This document shows positions 40,319 through 49,465 of a DNA stretch of 64,000 nucleotides, piece by piece. The notes under the pieces are model-generated. The model was not told where the DNA came from, did not search any database, and saw only the letters and a program-made list of their open reading frames with translations. A program made the translations under genes and the position numbers. Position 1 is the stretch's first letter, and each line of letters opens with the position of its first letter. The stretch comes from Flavobacterium sp. H122 (GTDB lineage: Bacteria > Bacteroidota > Bacteroidia > Flavobacteriales > Flavobacteriaceae). The stretch spans positions 372,001-436,000 of the forward strand of contig NZ_SJZD01000001.1 in the NCBI RefSeq assembly GCF_004959765.1. Direction: 5' to 3'.

Positions 40319-41905
40319 TTAAACAATTAATGGTAATTTTATTATAAATGTACTTCCTTTCCCTTTTTCGCTTTCTACCATCACTTCTCCATGATGGTCA
40401 TCTACGATACGTTTTACATAAGCTAATCCAAGTCCGTGACCTTTCACGTTATGAATATCACCTGTATGTTCCCTGTAAAACTTGTCAAAAATTTTCTTTT
40501 GTGCCGTTTTACTTATCCCAATACCGTTATCTTTTATTTTGATAACGATAAAATTTTTAATATTCTCTGTTGAAACCTCAATAATTGGTTTGTCCGGCGT
40601 ATATTTTACTGCATTTTCCAAAACATTTACAAGCACATTGGTAAAATGAATATCACTCAGTAATGCTGTTGTTTTTGTTGCTTTCAAATTAGTTCTGATA
40701 ACACCTTCCCTGTCCTCAACTATAAGGCTTACATGCTCGATTGCCTCTTCAACCACATCATGAACATTATGATTTTCTTTTTTAATGTCCAGTTCTTTCT
40801 TTTCGAGTTTAGAAATACGCAATACATTTTCCACCTGTGCATGCATTCGTTTATTTTCATCTTTAATCATTTGAAGATAACGGTGCACTTTTTCCTTATC
40901 ATCAATCACCTTCGGGTTCTTTATCGCGTCTAAAGCAAGATTTATAGTTGCAATAGGCGTTTTAAACTCATGTGTCATATTATTAATGAAATCGGTTTTA
41001 ATTTCAGAAATATGACGTTGCGTATTCAATTGTTTTAAAGCTGTATAATAAGCCACTATAATAATCGATGTAAACAAAAAAGCGAGCATTGCAATTCCTA
41101 TCAGATCAGAAGCAAGAAATACCTTCTTTTTAGGAAAACTCAGCATCAATTGATATTTGCTTACTCCGTCATTATCAGTAAAAAGAGGTGTGTCGTAGGT
41201 ATTTTTTTTATCATACTTAAAACTTTCTGTTTTTACCTTGGTTGCCAAACCATTGTTATAGACACCAAACTCAAAAGGAGTGTTTATACCAAGTGATTTT
41301 AATTCCTGCTTGAATAAAGACTGAAGCTGTTCTACAGAAACTCTTTGACGGATTTGTCTGGTTGCCGCAATATCTTTGAAGTTAAGCTCGAAAGTTGCTT
41401 TATCCAGTACTTCAACTATACCTTTTTTTTCAATTCGTTCTGAAGGCATTACCTCTTGAGAGCTAATAGCCTTATCATTCATTGTACTTTCGTTATAAAC
41501 TTCGGTTACACGTTTTGCAACATAATTTTTAATGCGGGTAGAATCATTATTTTTATCAAAGAACGATGATGAAACTGAATAATCTTCCGGAATGATACTA
41601 TTTGAATAAATAATTGTCTGATTTGTCAATTCATTTTTTTCAACATAAAAAAACTTCATCAATTCACTACGTTCGGGAGCTTTACCTATACTATCCTTAA
41701 TCTGGTTAAACCTGCTTAAAAAAGAATACGCTTCCTGCTCTTCTACGTTTTTTGCAACATTATCAATAACCTGCTTAACCTGATATTTAAATTGTTCTTC
41801 TTTATTTTTGAAAGAAGCATTGATTAAATAACCCTGTACCGCAATAATCCCCAAAAGGGAAATGGTCATTAAAAAAATTACAAAGCGAAACAAACTCTTA
41901 TTCAT
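40319..41905 (-). CDS. Sensor histidine kinase (RprX-like)
   Basis: A 528-residue membrane kinase. Helices at residues ~8-28 and ~266-289 enclose a periplasmic sensor of about 235 residues. The cytoplasmic part has the dimerisation/phosphoacceptor site H312 in NNMTHEFKTPIATINLALDAI and the ATP-binding boxes NVLENAVKYT, IKDNGIGIS and GHGLGLAYVKRIV. The periplasmic part has no domain I know, which is usual for RprX. It is the first gene of the pair, 68 bases behind coaE. Confidence 0.93.
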   Translation of the reverse strand: MNKSLFRFVIFLMTISLLGIIAVQGYLINASFKNKEEQFKYQVKQVIDNVAKNVEEQEAYSFLSRFNQIKDSIGKAPERSELMKFFYVEKNELTNQTIIYSNSIIPEDYSVSSSFFDKNNDSTRIKNYVAKRVTEVYNESTMNDKAISSQEVMPSERIEKKGIVEVLDKATFELNFKDIAATRQIRQRVSVEQLQSLFKQELKSLGINTPFEFGVYNNGLATKVKTESFKYDKKNTYDTPLFTDNDGVSKYQLMLSFPKKKVFLASDLIGIAMLAFLFTSIIIVAYYTALKQLNTQRHISEIKTDFINNMTHEFKTPIATINLALDAIKNPKVIDDKEKVHRYLQMIKDENKRMHAQVENVLRISKLEKKELDIKKENHNVHDVVEEAIEHVSLIVEDREGVIRTNLKATKTTALLSDIHFTNVLVNVLENAVKYTPDKPIIEVSTENIKNFIVIKIKDNGIGISKTAQKKIFDKFYREHTGDIHNVKGHGLGLAYVKRIVDDHHGEVMVESEKGKGSTFIIKLPLIV

Positions 41906-41973
41906 TGAAACAAATATAATATTTTAACATTTGAATGTTAAAAAAATTAACCAAATATTAACAACTGAAGATT

Positions 41974-42561
41974 TTATTGAAAATTATTCAATTTTTTAAG
42001 AATATTTCGAAATTGTAGTTCAGTTTCCTCAAAATTTTCATTTTTTATAACAAAATTACTCTTCCCAATTCTTTGCTCATCTGTCCATTGATTTTTCATT
42101 CTGTCAAGAACAGCATTTTTTGTAGTATTATCTCTATCAATTACACGTTGTACTCTAATTTCTTCTGAAGCGACAACTGCTATAATTAAATCACAATATT
42201 TATAACTGCCGCTTTCAAATAATATTGCGGCTTCTTTAACAACAAACGGAAATTCTTCATGTGCTTTTACCCAATCATCAAAATGTTTTTTAACCAAAGG
42301 ATGTACAATTCCGTTAAGTGTTTTTAATTTTTCAGGATCGTTAAAAACAATTTCTGATAATTTTTTCCTGTCAATTTTACCATCAAAAATTATGTTGCTA
42401 CCAAATTTTTCCGATACTTTCTTAACAGTTTCCGGCAAATCCATAATTTTTTTTGCTTCTTCATCGGCTATATAAACTGGTATGCCTTCGGCTTGAAAAA
42501 GTCGGGCAACAGTAGTTTTTCCACTACCTATTCCGCCTGTTAAACCAATAATTTTAGTCAT
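41974..42561 (-). CDS. coaE: Dephospho-CoA kinase
   Basis: A 195-residue P-loop kinase catalysing the last step of coenzyme A synthesis. The nucleotide-binding motif is GLTGGIGSGKTTVARLF (residues 6-22); VYIADEEAKKIMDLPE and IVHPLVKKHF follow the family pattern, and RVIDRDNTTKNAVLDRMKNQW is the lid region. The start overlaps the stop of the glycosyltransferase gene by one base. Confidence 0.95.
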   Translation of the reverse strand: MTKIIGLTGGIGSGKTTVARLFQAEGIPVYIADEEAKKIMDLPETVKKVSEKFGSNIIFDGKIDRKKLSEIVFNDPEKLKTLNGIVHPLVKKHFDDWVKAHEEFPFVVKEAAILFESGSYKYCDLIIAVVASEEIRVQRVIDRDNTTKNAVLDRMKNQWTDEQRIGKSNFVIKNENFEETELQFRNILKKLNNFQ

Positions 42562-43562
42562 TACAATTTGAAGAATAATTCCGGAAATGCTTCCTGTGGT
42601 TCTTTTTTAAGGATATTAATCTTGTAATATGATTCTATAAAGCCCATTCCATAGCCAAAAAACTGGCGCCATAATGCAATTATAGTATAAAAACCAACCT
42701 TTAAGCTTCTGTTTTTGTAAGTAGAAGCAATAAAGATGATTATTGTATACAAAAAGTAAAGCTTTAAAATCCAGTCAAATAAAAAGAAAAAAGTTGCAAT
42801 GATTCCCACAAATACACCTATAACAAATAAAGAAGGTAAATAGAATGTTGGTTTTGCATATTCAGGATACCATTTATTTAAAATAGGACGGACTTTTCCG
42901 AATTTGTTTACCTGAATGTAGAATTTCTCCCAGTCAATGCGTCGCTTGTGATATACAAATGCCGAAGGAATCAATTTGGTTTCAAAACCCATTTTCCATA
43001 AACGGATAGACAAATCAGGATCTTCACCAGGATGAATGTTTGAAAATCCTTTAGAAGCCTCAAAAGCTTTTTTGGAAATCCCCATATTGAAACTACGGGG
43101 CTGGAATTTTTCAATTTTTTCAGTACCGCCACGAACTCCTCCGGTGGTTAATACCGAAGTCATTGTAAAGTTGATTGCTTTTTGGATAGCAGTAAAACTT
43201 GGCAGCATATTATCCGGGCCACCAAAACAGTCAACATATTTTTCAGTTAAAGATTTTTCAACTTCTTCGAGATATTGTGGAGGCAAAATACAATCGGAAT
43301 CCAAAATCAAGTAATAATCCCCTTTTGCATACTGCATTCCAAAATTACGGGAATCACCGGGTCCTGAATTGTATTTCAAGTAATACGTTAAATTTAACTT
43401 CGAACGATATTTATCTATAATATGTTCACAAGGCACAGTTGAACCATCTTCTACTATAATAATCTCAAATGCTTTAGTATACGTTTGTTTTGTCAAACTT
43501 TCCAAAAGCTCGTCAATTTCATCTGGTCTATTATAAACTGGGATTATGAAAGAGAAATCCAT
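42561..43562 (-). CDS. Family 2 glycosyltransferase with C-terminal membrane segments
   Basis: A 333-residue GT-A-fold glycosyltransferase: SFIIPVYNRPDEIDELLESL at the N-terminus, IIVEDGSTVP, GDYYLILDSDCILPPQYL (DxD-type metal site), and GEDPDLSIRLWKMGF, which holds the catalytic-base region. Two or three hydrophobic segments occupy residues ~245-290. It probably adds sugars to an envelope polysaccharide or lipid carrier; donor and acceptor are unknown. A -7 promoter element lies 18 bases before the start. Confidence 0.9.
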   Translation of the reverse strand: MDFSFIIPVYNRPDEIDELLESLTKQTYTKAFEIIIVEDGSTVPCEHIIDKYRSKLNLTYYLKYNSGPGDSRNFGMQYAKGDYYLILDSDCILPPQYLEEVEKSLTEKYVDCFGGPDNMLPSFTAIQKAINFTMTSVLTTGGVRGGTEKIEKFQPRSFNMGISKKAFEASKGFSNIHPGEDPDLSIRLWKMGFETKLIPSAFVYHKRRIDWEKFYIQVNKFGKVRPILNKWYPEYAKPTFYLPSLFVIGVFVGIIATFFFLFDWILKLYFLYTIIIFIASTYKNRSLKVGFYTIIALWRQFFGYGMGFIESYYKINILKKEPQEAFPELFFKL

Positions 43563-43580
43563 TCTTCAATAAAATTTTGA

Positions 43581-43588
43581 CAAAGGTA
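43581..43588 (-). promoter_or_regulatory. Bacteroidota -7 element for the glycosyltransferase gene
   Basis: TACCTTTG on the minus strand, 18 bases before the start codon at 43562. It partly adjoins the fabV terminator hairpin on its upstream side. Confidence 0.5.
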
Positions 43589-43598
43589 CGTTTTTAAC

Positions 43599-43630
43599 AA
43601 AAAATGCCATCACAATTGATGGCATTTTTT
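43599..43630. terminator. Terminator after fabV
   Basis: AAAAAATGCCATCA (43599-43612) and TGATGGCATTTTTT (43617-43630) with loop CAAT. On the minus strand it ends the bamD-to-fabV operon. Confidence 0.9.
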
Positions 43631-43647
43631 AACATTTTAAGAATATT

Positions 43648-44841
43648 TTAAGCATGTATACTTTCAATCTGAACCATTTCGTTTGTATCGGCAAGATAAT
43701 CTACCCCATCAAACCCGAAACCAAACAGGTTTAAGAAATCACTCTTATATCCTGCCAAGTCACCAATTTCCTTAAGAGTCTCAGTATCAGCCTGAGCCCA
43801 AAGTGCTTTAACAGCTTGCTGAACATCATCTCTCATTTCCCAGTCATCGATACGGATTCTTCCTTTTTCGTCAACAGGTACTTCAGATCCATTGAACAAT
43901 CTATCTGCAAATAAACGCTGCATTTGTTCGATACAACCTTCATGAATTCCTTTGGCTTTCATTGTTTTATACAATAACGAAATGTACAAAGGAATAACCG
44001 GTATAGCCGAACTAGCCTGAGTTACCAGCGCCTTGTTTACAGACACAAATGCACGTCCGTTAATATCTTTTAATTTAGCATCGATTTCAAAAGCAGTAGC
44101 TTCCAAATGGTCTTTTGCGCGTCCGATAGTTCCTTTTCTGTAAACAGCTTCAGTCACTTCAGGACCAATATAAGAATAGGCAACTGTAGTAGCACCATCA
44201 GCCAAAACACCGGCTTCTTTCATAGCATCAATCCACATTGTCCAGTCTTCACCACCCATAACCACAACTGTGTTATCGATATCTTCCTGAACAGCAGGCT
44301 GAATAGAAACTTCAGAAACCACACCTGTATGAAAATCAACCGTTTTATCACTAAACACCTGTCCGATAGGTTTTAAAGCCGAACGGTATAAAACACCTGT
44401 TTCAGGATGCATACGTACCGGAGAAGCCAAACTGTATATAATTAAATCCACCTGACCTAAATCAGCTTTGATGATATCGATAGTTTGTTGTTTTACTTCT
44501 TTTGAAAACGCATCACCGTTGATACTTTTAGCATACAATCCTGCCTTTTTAGCTTCTTGCTCGAAAGCTGCTGAGTTATACCATCCCGGAGTTGCTGTTT
44601 TACCTTCTGCAGGTTCTTTTTCAAAAAAAACACCAATCGTTGCAGCATCACTTCCAAAAGCTGCTGAAATTCTTGACGCTAATCCAAAACCTGTTGAAGC
44701 TCCAACAACCAATACACGTTTAGGTCCGTTGATTTTACCTTTAGATTTTACGTATGCAATTTGGTTTTTTACACTCTGTGCACAACCTTCAGGGTGAGCT
44801 GTCAAGCATATAAACCCACGCATTCTAGGCTCTATAATCAT
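43648..44841 (-). CDS. fabV: Enoyl-[acyl-carrier-protein] reductase FabV
   Basis: A 397-residue NADH-dependent trans-2-enoyl-ACP/CoA reductase, the final reduction in fatty-acid elongation. The N-terminal signature is MIIEPRMRGFICLTAHPEGCAQSV; the nucleotide-binding loop is VLVVGASTGFGLASRISAAFG; and the active-site region is YSYIGPEVTEAVYRKGTIGRAKDHLE with the Y-x8-K arrangement special to FabV. The enzyme is not a FabI, so triclosan insensitivity typical of FabV would be expected. It is the last gene of the operon, 13 bases behind the TPR gene. Confidence 0.95.
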   Translation of the reverse strand: MIIEPRMRGFICLTAHPEGCAQSVKNQIAYVKSKGKINGPKRVLVVGASTGFGLASRISAAFGSDAATIGVFFEKEPAEGKTATPGWYNSAAFEQEAKKAGLYAKSINGDAFSKEVKQQTIDIIKADLGQVDLIIYSLASPVRMHPETGVLYRSALKPIGQVFSDKTVDFHTGVVSEVSIQPAVQEDIDNTVVVMGGEDWTMWIDAMKEAGVLADGATTVAYSYIGPEVTEAVYRKGTIGRAKDHLEATAFEIDAKLKDINGRAFVSVNKALVTQASSAIPVIPLYISLLYKTMKAKGIHEGCIEQMQRLFADRLFNGSEVPVDEKGRIRIDDWEMRDDVQQAVKALWAQADTETLKEIGDLAGYKSDFLNLFGFGFDGVDYLADTNEMVQIESIHA

Positions 44842-44854
44842 ATTTTCCAGTATT

Positions 44855-45376
44855 TTATTTAAAAGTTAGTTTTATTTTTTCAAAAGTACTCATTTTATCT
44901 TTAACCCTTTTCATATTCGTTTTCATATTTTCTATATAGGTAGGGTTAAAAGCTAAATCAGACGATTTTTTATACAATTGATAAGCCTGTATAAAATCTC
45001 TTTCAAACTCATAAATTCTAGCCAATTCACTGTAATAAGAAGCTTTATCAGCCCCTTCAACCTGCGTCAGCGCAATGTCAATCAATTTCTTTGCCTCATC
45101 AAATTTAGCTGTATCTACAAGTAGATAAGTATAATTCAAATACGAAGCAGGATATTTTGGATCAAACTTTATAGCCAGTTTATAATGGTATTCGCCTTTT
45201 TCATAGTTGCTCAGTTTGGTAGCATAAATCCATCCTAAATGATTATGTGCTTTACCAAAATCAGGGTTTTCGTTCAAAATTTCCTCAAGCAGTTCTTTTG
45301 CTTCCGATACTTTTCCTTCCCCTATTAATGAATCAGCTTTGATAAACTGATTTTCAATATAACTTATATCGTCCAT
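44855..45376 (-). CDS. Tetratricopeptide repeat protein
   Basis: A 173-residue soluble protein with about three to four TPR units: residues ~3-35 (IENQFIKADSLIGEGKVSEAKELLEEILNENP), ~37-70 (GKAHNHLGWIYATKLSNYEKGEYHYKLAIKFDP), ~72-105 and ~110-145. It lacks a signal peptide. It starts 4 bases behind recN and ends 13 bases before fabV, so it belongs to the long operon. The partner protein is unknown. Confidence 0.88.
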   Translation of the reverse strand: MDDISYIENQFIKADSLIGEGKVSEAKELLEEILNENPDFGKAHNHLGWIYATKLSNYEKGEYHYKLAIKFDPKYPASYLNYTYLLVDTAKFDEAKKLIDIALTQVEGADKASYYSELARIYEFERDFIQAYQLYKKSSDLAFNPTYIENMKTNMKRVKDKMSTFEKIKLTFK

Positions 45377-45380
45377 AACA

Positions 45381-47033
45381 TTAGTTTAAAAGTGATTTTG
45401 CATGACTGATAGCTGATTCAGAAACATTTTTCCCTGAAAGCATTTCGGCAATTTCAATTACACGCTCTTCAACTCCTAATAATTTTAATTCAGAAACTGT
45501 GGTATCTTCTTTATCCGATTTGAACACCTTATAATGCTGATTTCCTTTTGCAGCAATTTGCGGTAAATGAGTAATGGCAAAAACCTGCATTTTAGAGCTC
45601 ATCACTTTCATAATATCACCCATTTTTTGGGCTATTTCACCGGAAACTCCTGTATCAATTTCGTCAAAAATAATTGTCGGTAATTTAGAATAATTAGCCA
45701 AAATAGATTTTACAGCCAACATTATTCTGGACATTTCACCTCCCGAAGCCACTTTTTTAAGTAAACCAAAATCGGTTCCCTTATTAGCCGAGAACAATAA
45801 TTGTATTACATCTTTACCAGTTGGAAGATATGTTTCAGAAGGTTTAATATCGAACTGAAATCCTGCATTAGGCATTCCCAACTGCGAAAGCACATCAGTA
45901 ATTTGATTAACTAAAACCGGAACAGCTTCATTACGTTTATCGGTTATTTTTGCAGCTAAAGAATCTAAAACTGTCTGCTCATCCTCTATCTTACTTTGCA
46001 GTTTTTGAATCTGGTTGTCTAAGTCATCAGCTAAAACCACTTTTGAATCCAAATCGTTTTGAATAACTATAAGTTCTTCAACAGTACCTACGTTATGTTT
46101 TTTTTGAAGATTGTAAATCATTTGCAGTTTCTGACTTACCAATTCCAATTTTTCAGGATCATTGAAGAGTTTTTCTCCTTGAACCAATATTTCTTTGGCA
46201 ATATCATCAAATTCTATCAAAACACTTGAAACACGTTCAAACAAATTCTTATAATCATCAGATAGATTGGAAACTTTTTGAAGTGAATTTTTGACTTCTT
46301 TTAAATTTTGAATAATCCCGATTTCCTCTTCATTCGATAAGACTAATGACCTGTCAAGATTTTCCTTAATAAACTCAACATTATTCAGCTTTTCATAAGT
46401 TGCTTCCAACTCGGCTTGCTCACCTTCTTTCAGATTAGCAGCCAATAATTCTTCCAGTAAAAAGGCATTGTAATCAGCTTCTTTAGAAAGTGAATCTTTT
46501 TCTGAAACCAACTTTTTCAATTCACTTTTTGCCGATTTATAAGCAGACAGATGTTTTTTATATGCAACCAAAACACTTTCATGATTTGCAACAGCATCTA
46601 AAATTTCTATCTGATACGCTTCTTCTGTTAATTCGCGGGTTTGATGCTGTGAGTGGATATCAATAAGAAACTCTCCTAAATCCTGCAATTCAGTAAGATT
46701 TACAGGACTATCATTTACAAAAGCTCTTGATTTTCCTGACGGTAAAATTTCTCTGCGGATAATTGTTGAATCTTCGTAATCCAGTTCATTTGCATCAAAA
46801 AAATCTTTTAAATTGTATTTGGCAATATCAAAATGTGCTTCAATTACACATTTCTGTTCTTTGTCTTTTAACGAAGTTAAATCGGCACGGTTTCCTAATA
46901 CCAAACCAAGTGCGCCAAGCAAAATCGATTTACCGGCACCCGTTTCACCCGTGATAATAGAAAACTGATTGGAAAAATTCATTTCCAATTGTTCGATTAA
47001 CGCAAAATTTTTAATTGATAATGATGTAAGCAT
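45381..47033 (-). CDS. recN: DNA repair protein RecN
   Basis: A 550-residue SMC-like ATPase of double-strand-break repair. The Walker A motif is ITGETGAGKSILLGALGLVLGNRAD near the N-terminus; a coiled-coil arm occupies residues ~155-360; the signature VASGGEMSRIMLAVKSIL and Walker B TIIFDEIDTGVSGEIA follow, then VFAITHLPQIAAKGNQHY. The length is normal. It is 9 bases behind porD. Confidence 0.95.
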   Translation of the reverse strand: MLTSLSIKNFALIEQLEMNFSNQFSIITGETGAGKSILLGALGLVLGNRADLTSLKDKEQKCVIEAHFDIAKYNLKDFFDANELDYEDSTIIRREILPSGKSRAFVNDSPVNLTELQDLGEFLIDIHSQHQTRELTEEAYQIEILDAVANHESVLVAYKKHLSAYKSAKSELKKLVSEKDSLSKEADYNAFLLEELLAANLKEGEQAELEATYEKLNNVEFIKENLDRSLVLSNEEEIGIIQNLKEVKNSLQKVSNLSDDYKNLFERVSSVLIEFDDIAKEILVQGEKLFNDPEKLELVSQKLQMIYNLQKKHNVGTVEELIVIQNDLDSKVVLADDLDNQIQKLQSKIEDEQTVLDSLAAKITDKRNEAVPVLVNQITDVLSQLGMPNAGFQFDIKPSETYLPTGKDVIQLLFSANKGTDFGLLKKVASGGEMSRIMLAVKSILANYSKLPTIIFDEIDTGVSGEIAQKMGDIMKVMSSKMQVFAITHLPQIAAKGNQHYKVFKSDKEDTTVSELKLLGVEERVIEIAEMLSGKNVSESAISHAKSLLN

Positions 47034-47042
47034 GCAGCAAAT

Positions 47043-47930
47043 TTAATAAGTAATCTGACTCCACTTACTAGAATTTAATGGCGATAATTTATTTAATGTT
47101 TCAATCACCTGAGTTACATCTACTTTAGGTCCGTCAGTAAAAATATTTAAAATTTCATCTGCCTTTGCATCAAAGAAAACGCGGGTCAGATAGGCATTAG
47201 GCCGTACAGAAGCAACTTCTGACAATGTTTTTAATGCTTTTTTTATATTTTCCTTACCATCTTTTGGGTTAGCGGCCATTTTATCCAATGCGCCCAAATG
47301 GTATTCGTACAATGTTTTTCTATAAGGAGCATATGTATTGGCCAAAATATCGTTAACCAGATAATAGCGGTTTTGATTACCTGTCGAACTCCATCCGTTT
47401 TGCTGTGTTACCTGTGCCTGTGCCACAATGTTTGAGGCATTTTCAAAAGCCTTTGTCCCGCCTTCCAACGCAAAAGTATCTGCATCAAACCCCACAATCA
47501 TGTTCGCATAAAAGGCAATAATAGAAACCAAATTCGAATCAAAGCTGTTAGGGTTAAAAGCTAAATTTTGAAATTCGGTATAAGTAAAACTTATTTCTTT
47601 ATCATTTATATTCAGCAAAGGAGAATCGTAAGTAGAATTATAGATTGGTCTGGATGCATTTATCTGCAATGTGCCTCCAAACTGATTGACATTGTCAAAC
47701 GAATTTATTGTAAAGAAAAAAGAACAGTTTATTTTTTCATTAGCCTTAAAAGCTCTTTCAGTCCATTTTGTATTATTAATAAATTCCGTAAGCGATTTTT
47801 GGAGCGTTTTAAAAATCTGCTGATTAGTTGCCGCAAGCTGACTGGTGTTAAACTGTACCGTACAGTTTAATTCCTGTGCATTAACAGCACTAAAAATAAG
47901 AACAAATAAACCAACAAGTATTTTACGCAT
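47043..47930 (-). CDS. porD: PorD family protein (DUF4835), type IX secretion related
   Basis: A 295-residue secreted protein of the DUF4835 family, which includes PorD in NCBI naming. The signal peptide MRKILVGLFVLIFSAVNA is followed by QELNCTVQFNTSQLAATNQQIFKTLQKSLTEFINNTKW, which is characteristic. Later blocks include LLNINDKEISFTYTEFQNLAFNP and FYANMIVGFDADTFALEGG. It is periplasmic or outer-membrane associated and thought to support T9SS or gliding functions, though its exact role is not settled. The start overlaps coaBC by 8 bases. Confidence 0.88.
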   Translation of the reverse strand: MRKILVGLFVLIFSAVNAQELNCTVQFNTSQLAATNQQIFKTLQKSLTEFINNTKWTERAFKANEKINCSFFFTINSFDNVNQFGGTLQINASRPIYNSTYDSPLLNINDKEISFTYTEFQNLAFNPNSFDSNLVSIIAFYANMIVGFDADTFALEGGTKAFENASNIVAQAQVTQQNGWSSTGNQNRYYLVNDILANTYAPYRKTLYEYHLGALDKMAANPKDGKENIKKALKTLSEVASVRPNAYLTRVFFDAKADEILNIFTDGPKVDVTQVIETLNKLSPLNSSKWSQITY

Positions 47931-49131
47931 AGTGACTTACAATTTTATTTACAATATCAACGGCTACTTCTTCTTTTGATTTTAATTCCTGAGGCTCGAT
48001 AACAAAGTTTTTGTCAATAAAAGTTACTTTGTTTGTAGGTTTACCAAAACCGGCTCCGGAATCATTTAAAGAATTAAGTACAATCAAATCTAAGTTTTTT
48101 TTCTGAATTTTTTGCTTTGCATGCTCAATTTCATTTTCTGTTTCAAGTGCAAAACCTATCAAAAGCTGTTTCTTTTTGATTTGACCTAAAGAAGCTAATA
48201 TATCTTTAGTTTTTTCCAATTCAATTGTAAACGACGCATCATTCTTTTTTATTTTTTGAGCTGCCACATTTTTAGGTCGGTAATCAGCAACTGCGGCGGC
48301 GGCAATGGCAACATCTACACTATCAAAATACTCATGACACGCAGTATACATTTCCTCAGCTGATGAAATTCTGACAACAGTAACAGCGTCGTTTTTAGGT
48401 TTTAAATGTGTAGGCCCTGAAATCAATACAACTTCGGCCCCCATATTTGCGGCAGCATCAGCAATATCGTACCCCATTTTTCCTGTAGAATGGTTACCTA
48501 TAAAACGAACCGGATCTATAGCTTCATAAGTAGGTCCTGCAGTAACCAATATTTTTTTTCCTCTAAGAGGAAGTTTACTTTCTAAGTCTTTCTCAATAAA
48601 AGCGATAATATTTTCAGGTTCCGCCATACGGCCTTCACCTGACAAACCGCTTGCCAACTCTCCATTTTCGGCCGGTATCATAATGTTGCCAAAATGCTTT
48701 AAAGCCTCAAAACTGGATAATGTTGAAGGATGTTTATACATATCCAAATCCATTGCCGGAGCATAATACACTGGACATTTAGCTGAAAGATATGTAGCAA
48801 TTAGAAGATTATCACAGTTCCCGTTTACCATTTTAGACATGGTATTTGCAGTTGCCGGTGCAATAATCATAAAGTCAGCCCAAAGACCTAAATCAACATG
48901 ATTATTCCATTGAGCAGATTCATCTTCTTCATTAAAGAAATTGATGTGAACAGGATTTTTTGAAAGCGTTGATAATGTTAAGGGAGTAACAAAATCAACA
49001 GAAGCAGGTGTCATGATTACTTGAACCTGAGCACCTGCTTTTATAAAAAGTCTTACCAACGATGCCGTTTTATAAGCGGCAATACCACCAGTTACACCCA
49101 GTATTACTTTCTTACCACTTAAAACCGACAT
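47923..49131 (-). CDS. coaBC: Bifunctional phosphopantothenoylcysteine decarboxylase/phosphopantothenate-cysteine ligase
   Basis: A 402-residue fusion for two steps of coenzyme A synthesis. The N-terminal flavin-dependent decarboxylase (CoaC, residues ~1-185) has KKVILGVTGGIAAYKTASLVR, MVNGNCDNLLIATYLS and YYAPAMDLDMY. The C-terminal ligase (CoaB) begins KKILVTAGPTYEAIDPVRFIGNHSTGKMG and includes AAAVADYRPKN and GFALETE. It is 11 bases behind rpoZ, a common Bacteroidota neighbour, and 2.9 kb from no other CoA gene except coaE further downstream. Confidence 0.95.
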   Translation of the reverse strand: MSVLSGKKVILGVTGGIAAYKTASLVRLFIKAGAQVQVIMTPASVDFVTPLTLSTLSKNPVHINFFNEEDESAQWNNHVDLGLWADFMIIAPATANTMSKMVNGNCDNLLIATYLSAKCPVYYAPAMDLDMYKHPSTLSSFEALKHFGNIMIPAENGELASGLSGEGRMAEPENIIAFIEKDLESKLPLRGKKILVTAGPTYEAIDPVRFIGNHSTGKMGYDIADAAANMGAEVVLISGPTHLKPKNDAVTVVRISSAEEMYTACHEYFDSVDVAIAAAAVADYRPKNVAAQKIKKNDASFTIELEKTKDILASLGQIKKKQLLIGFALETENEIEHAKQKIQKKNLDLIVLNSLNDSGAGFGKPTNKVTFIDKNFVIEPQELKSKEEVAVDIVNKIVSHYA

Positions 49132-49142
49132 TTTAGGTATAT

Positions 49143-49457
49143 TTATTTTGTATTCTTGTAGTAAATTTTACCTTCCATCCACTCCTGCACCGCTAAAGCG
49201 TGAGGTTTAGGCAATTTTTCATAAAACTTGGAAACTTCAATTTGTTCTTTGTTTTCAAAAACTTCTTCCAGGCTATCATTGTATGTAGCAAATTCATCTA
49301 ACTTTTCAATTAATTCTTTTTTGATTTCAGAATTAATCTGGTTAGCTCTTCTTGCCATAATTGTAATAGCCTCATAGATATTTCCAGTAGGTTCTTCTAT
49401 TTTACTTTTGTTATAAGTAACAGTATTTACCGGAGCAGTCGTTTTCTTTAAATCCAT
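49143..49457 (-). CDS. rpoZ: RNA polymerase omega subunit (Bacteroidota type)
   Basis: A 104-residue protein of the Bacteroidota omega/Rpb6-like family. The conserved core is TGNIYEAITIMARRANQINSEIKKELIEKLDEFA, which matches the R-A-N-Q-I motif of omega. The C-terminal half (FYEKLPKPHALAVQEWMEGKIYY) is a lineage-specific addition. It helps assemble the core enzyme. It lies 8 bases behind bamD and 11 ahead of coaBC. Confidence 0.92.
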   Translation of the reverse strand: MDLKKTTAPVNTVTYNKSKIEEPTGNIYEAITIMARRANQINSEIKKELIEKLDEFATYNDSLEEVFENKEQIEVSKFYEKLPKPHALAVQEWMEGKIYYKNTK

Positions 49458-49465
49458 CCTTTACC

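Noticed and set aside
39615..41905. RprXY symbols for the two-component genes
   Set aside because: The similarity is plausible, but the sensor part is not conserved enough by eye to assign the names.
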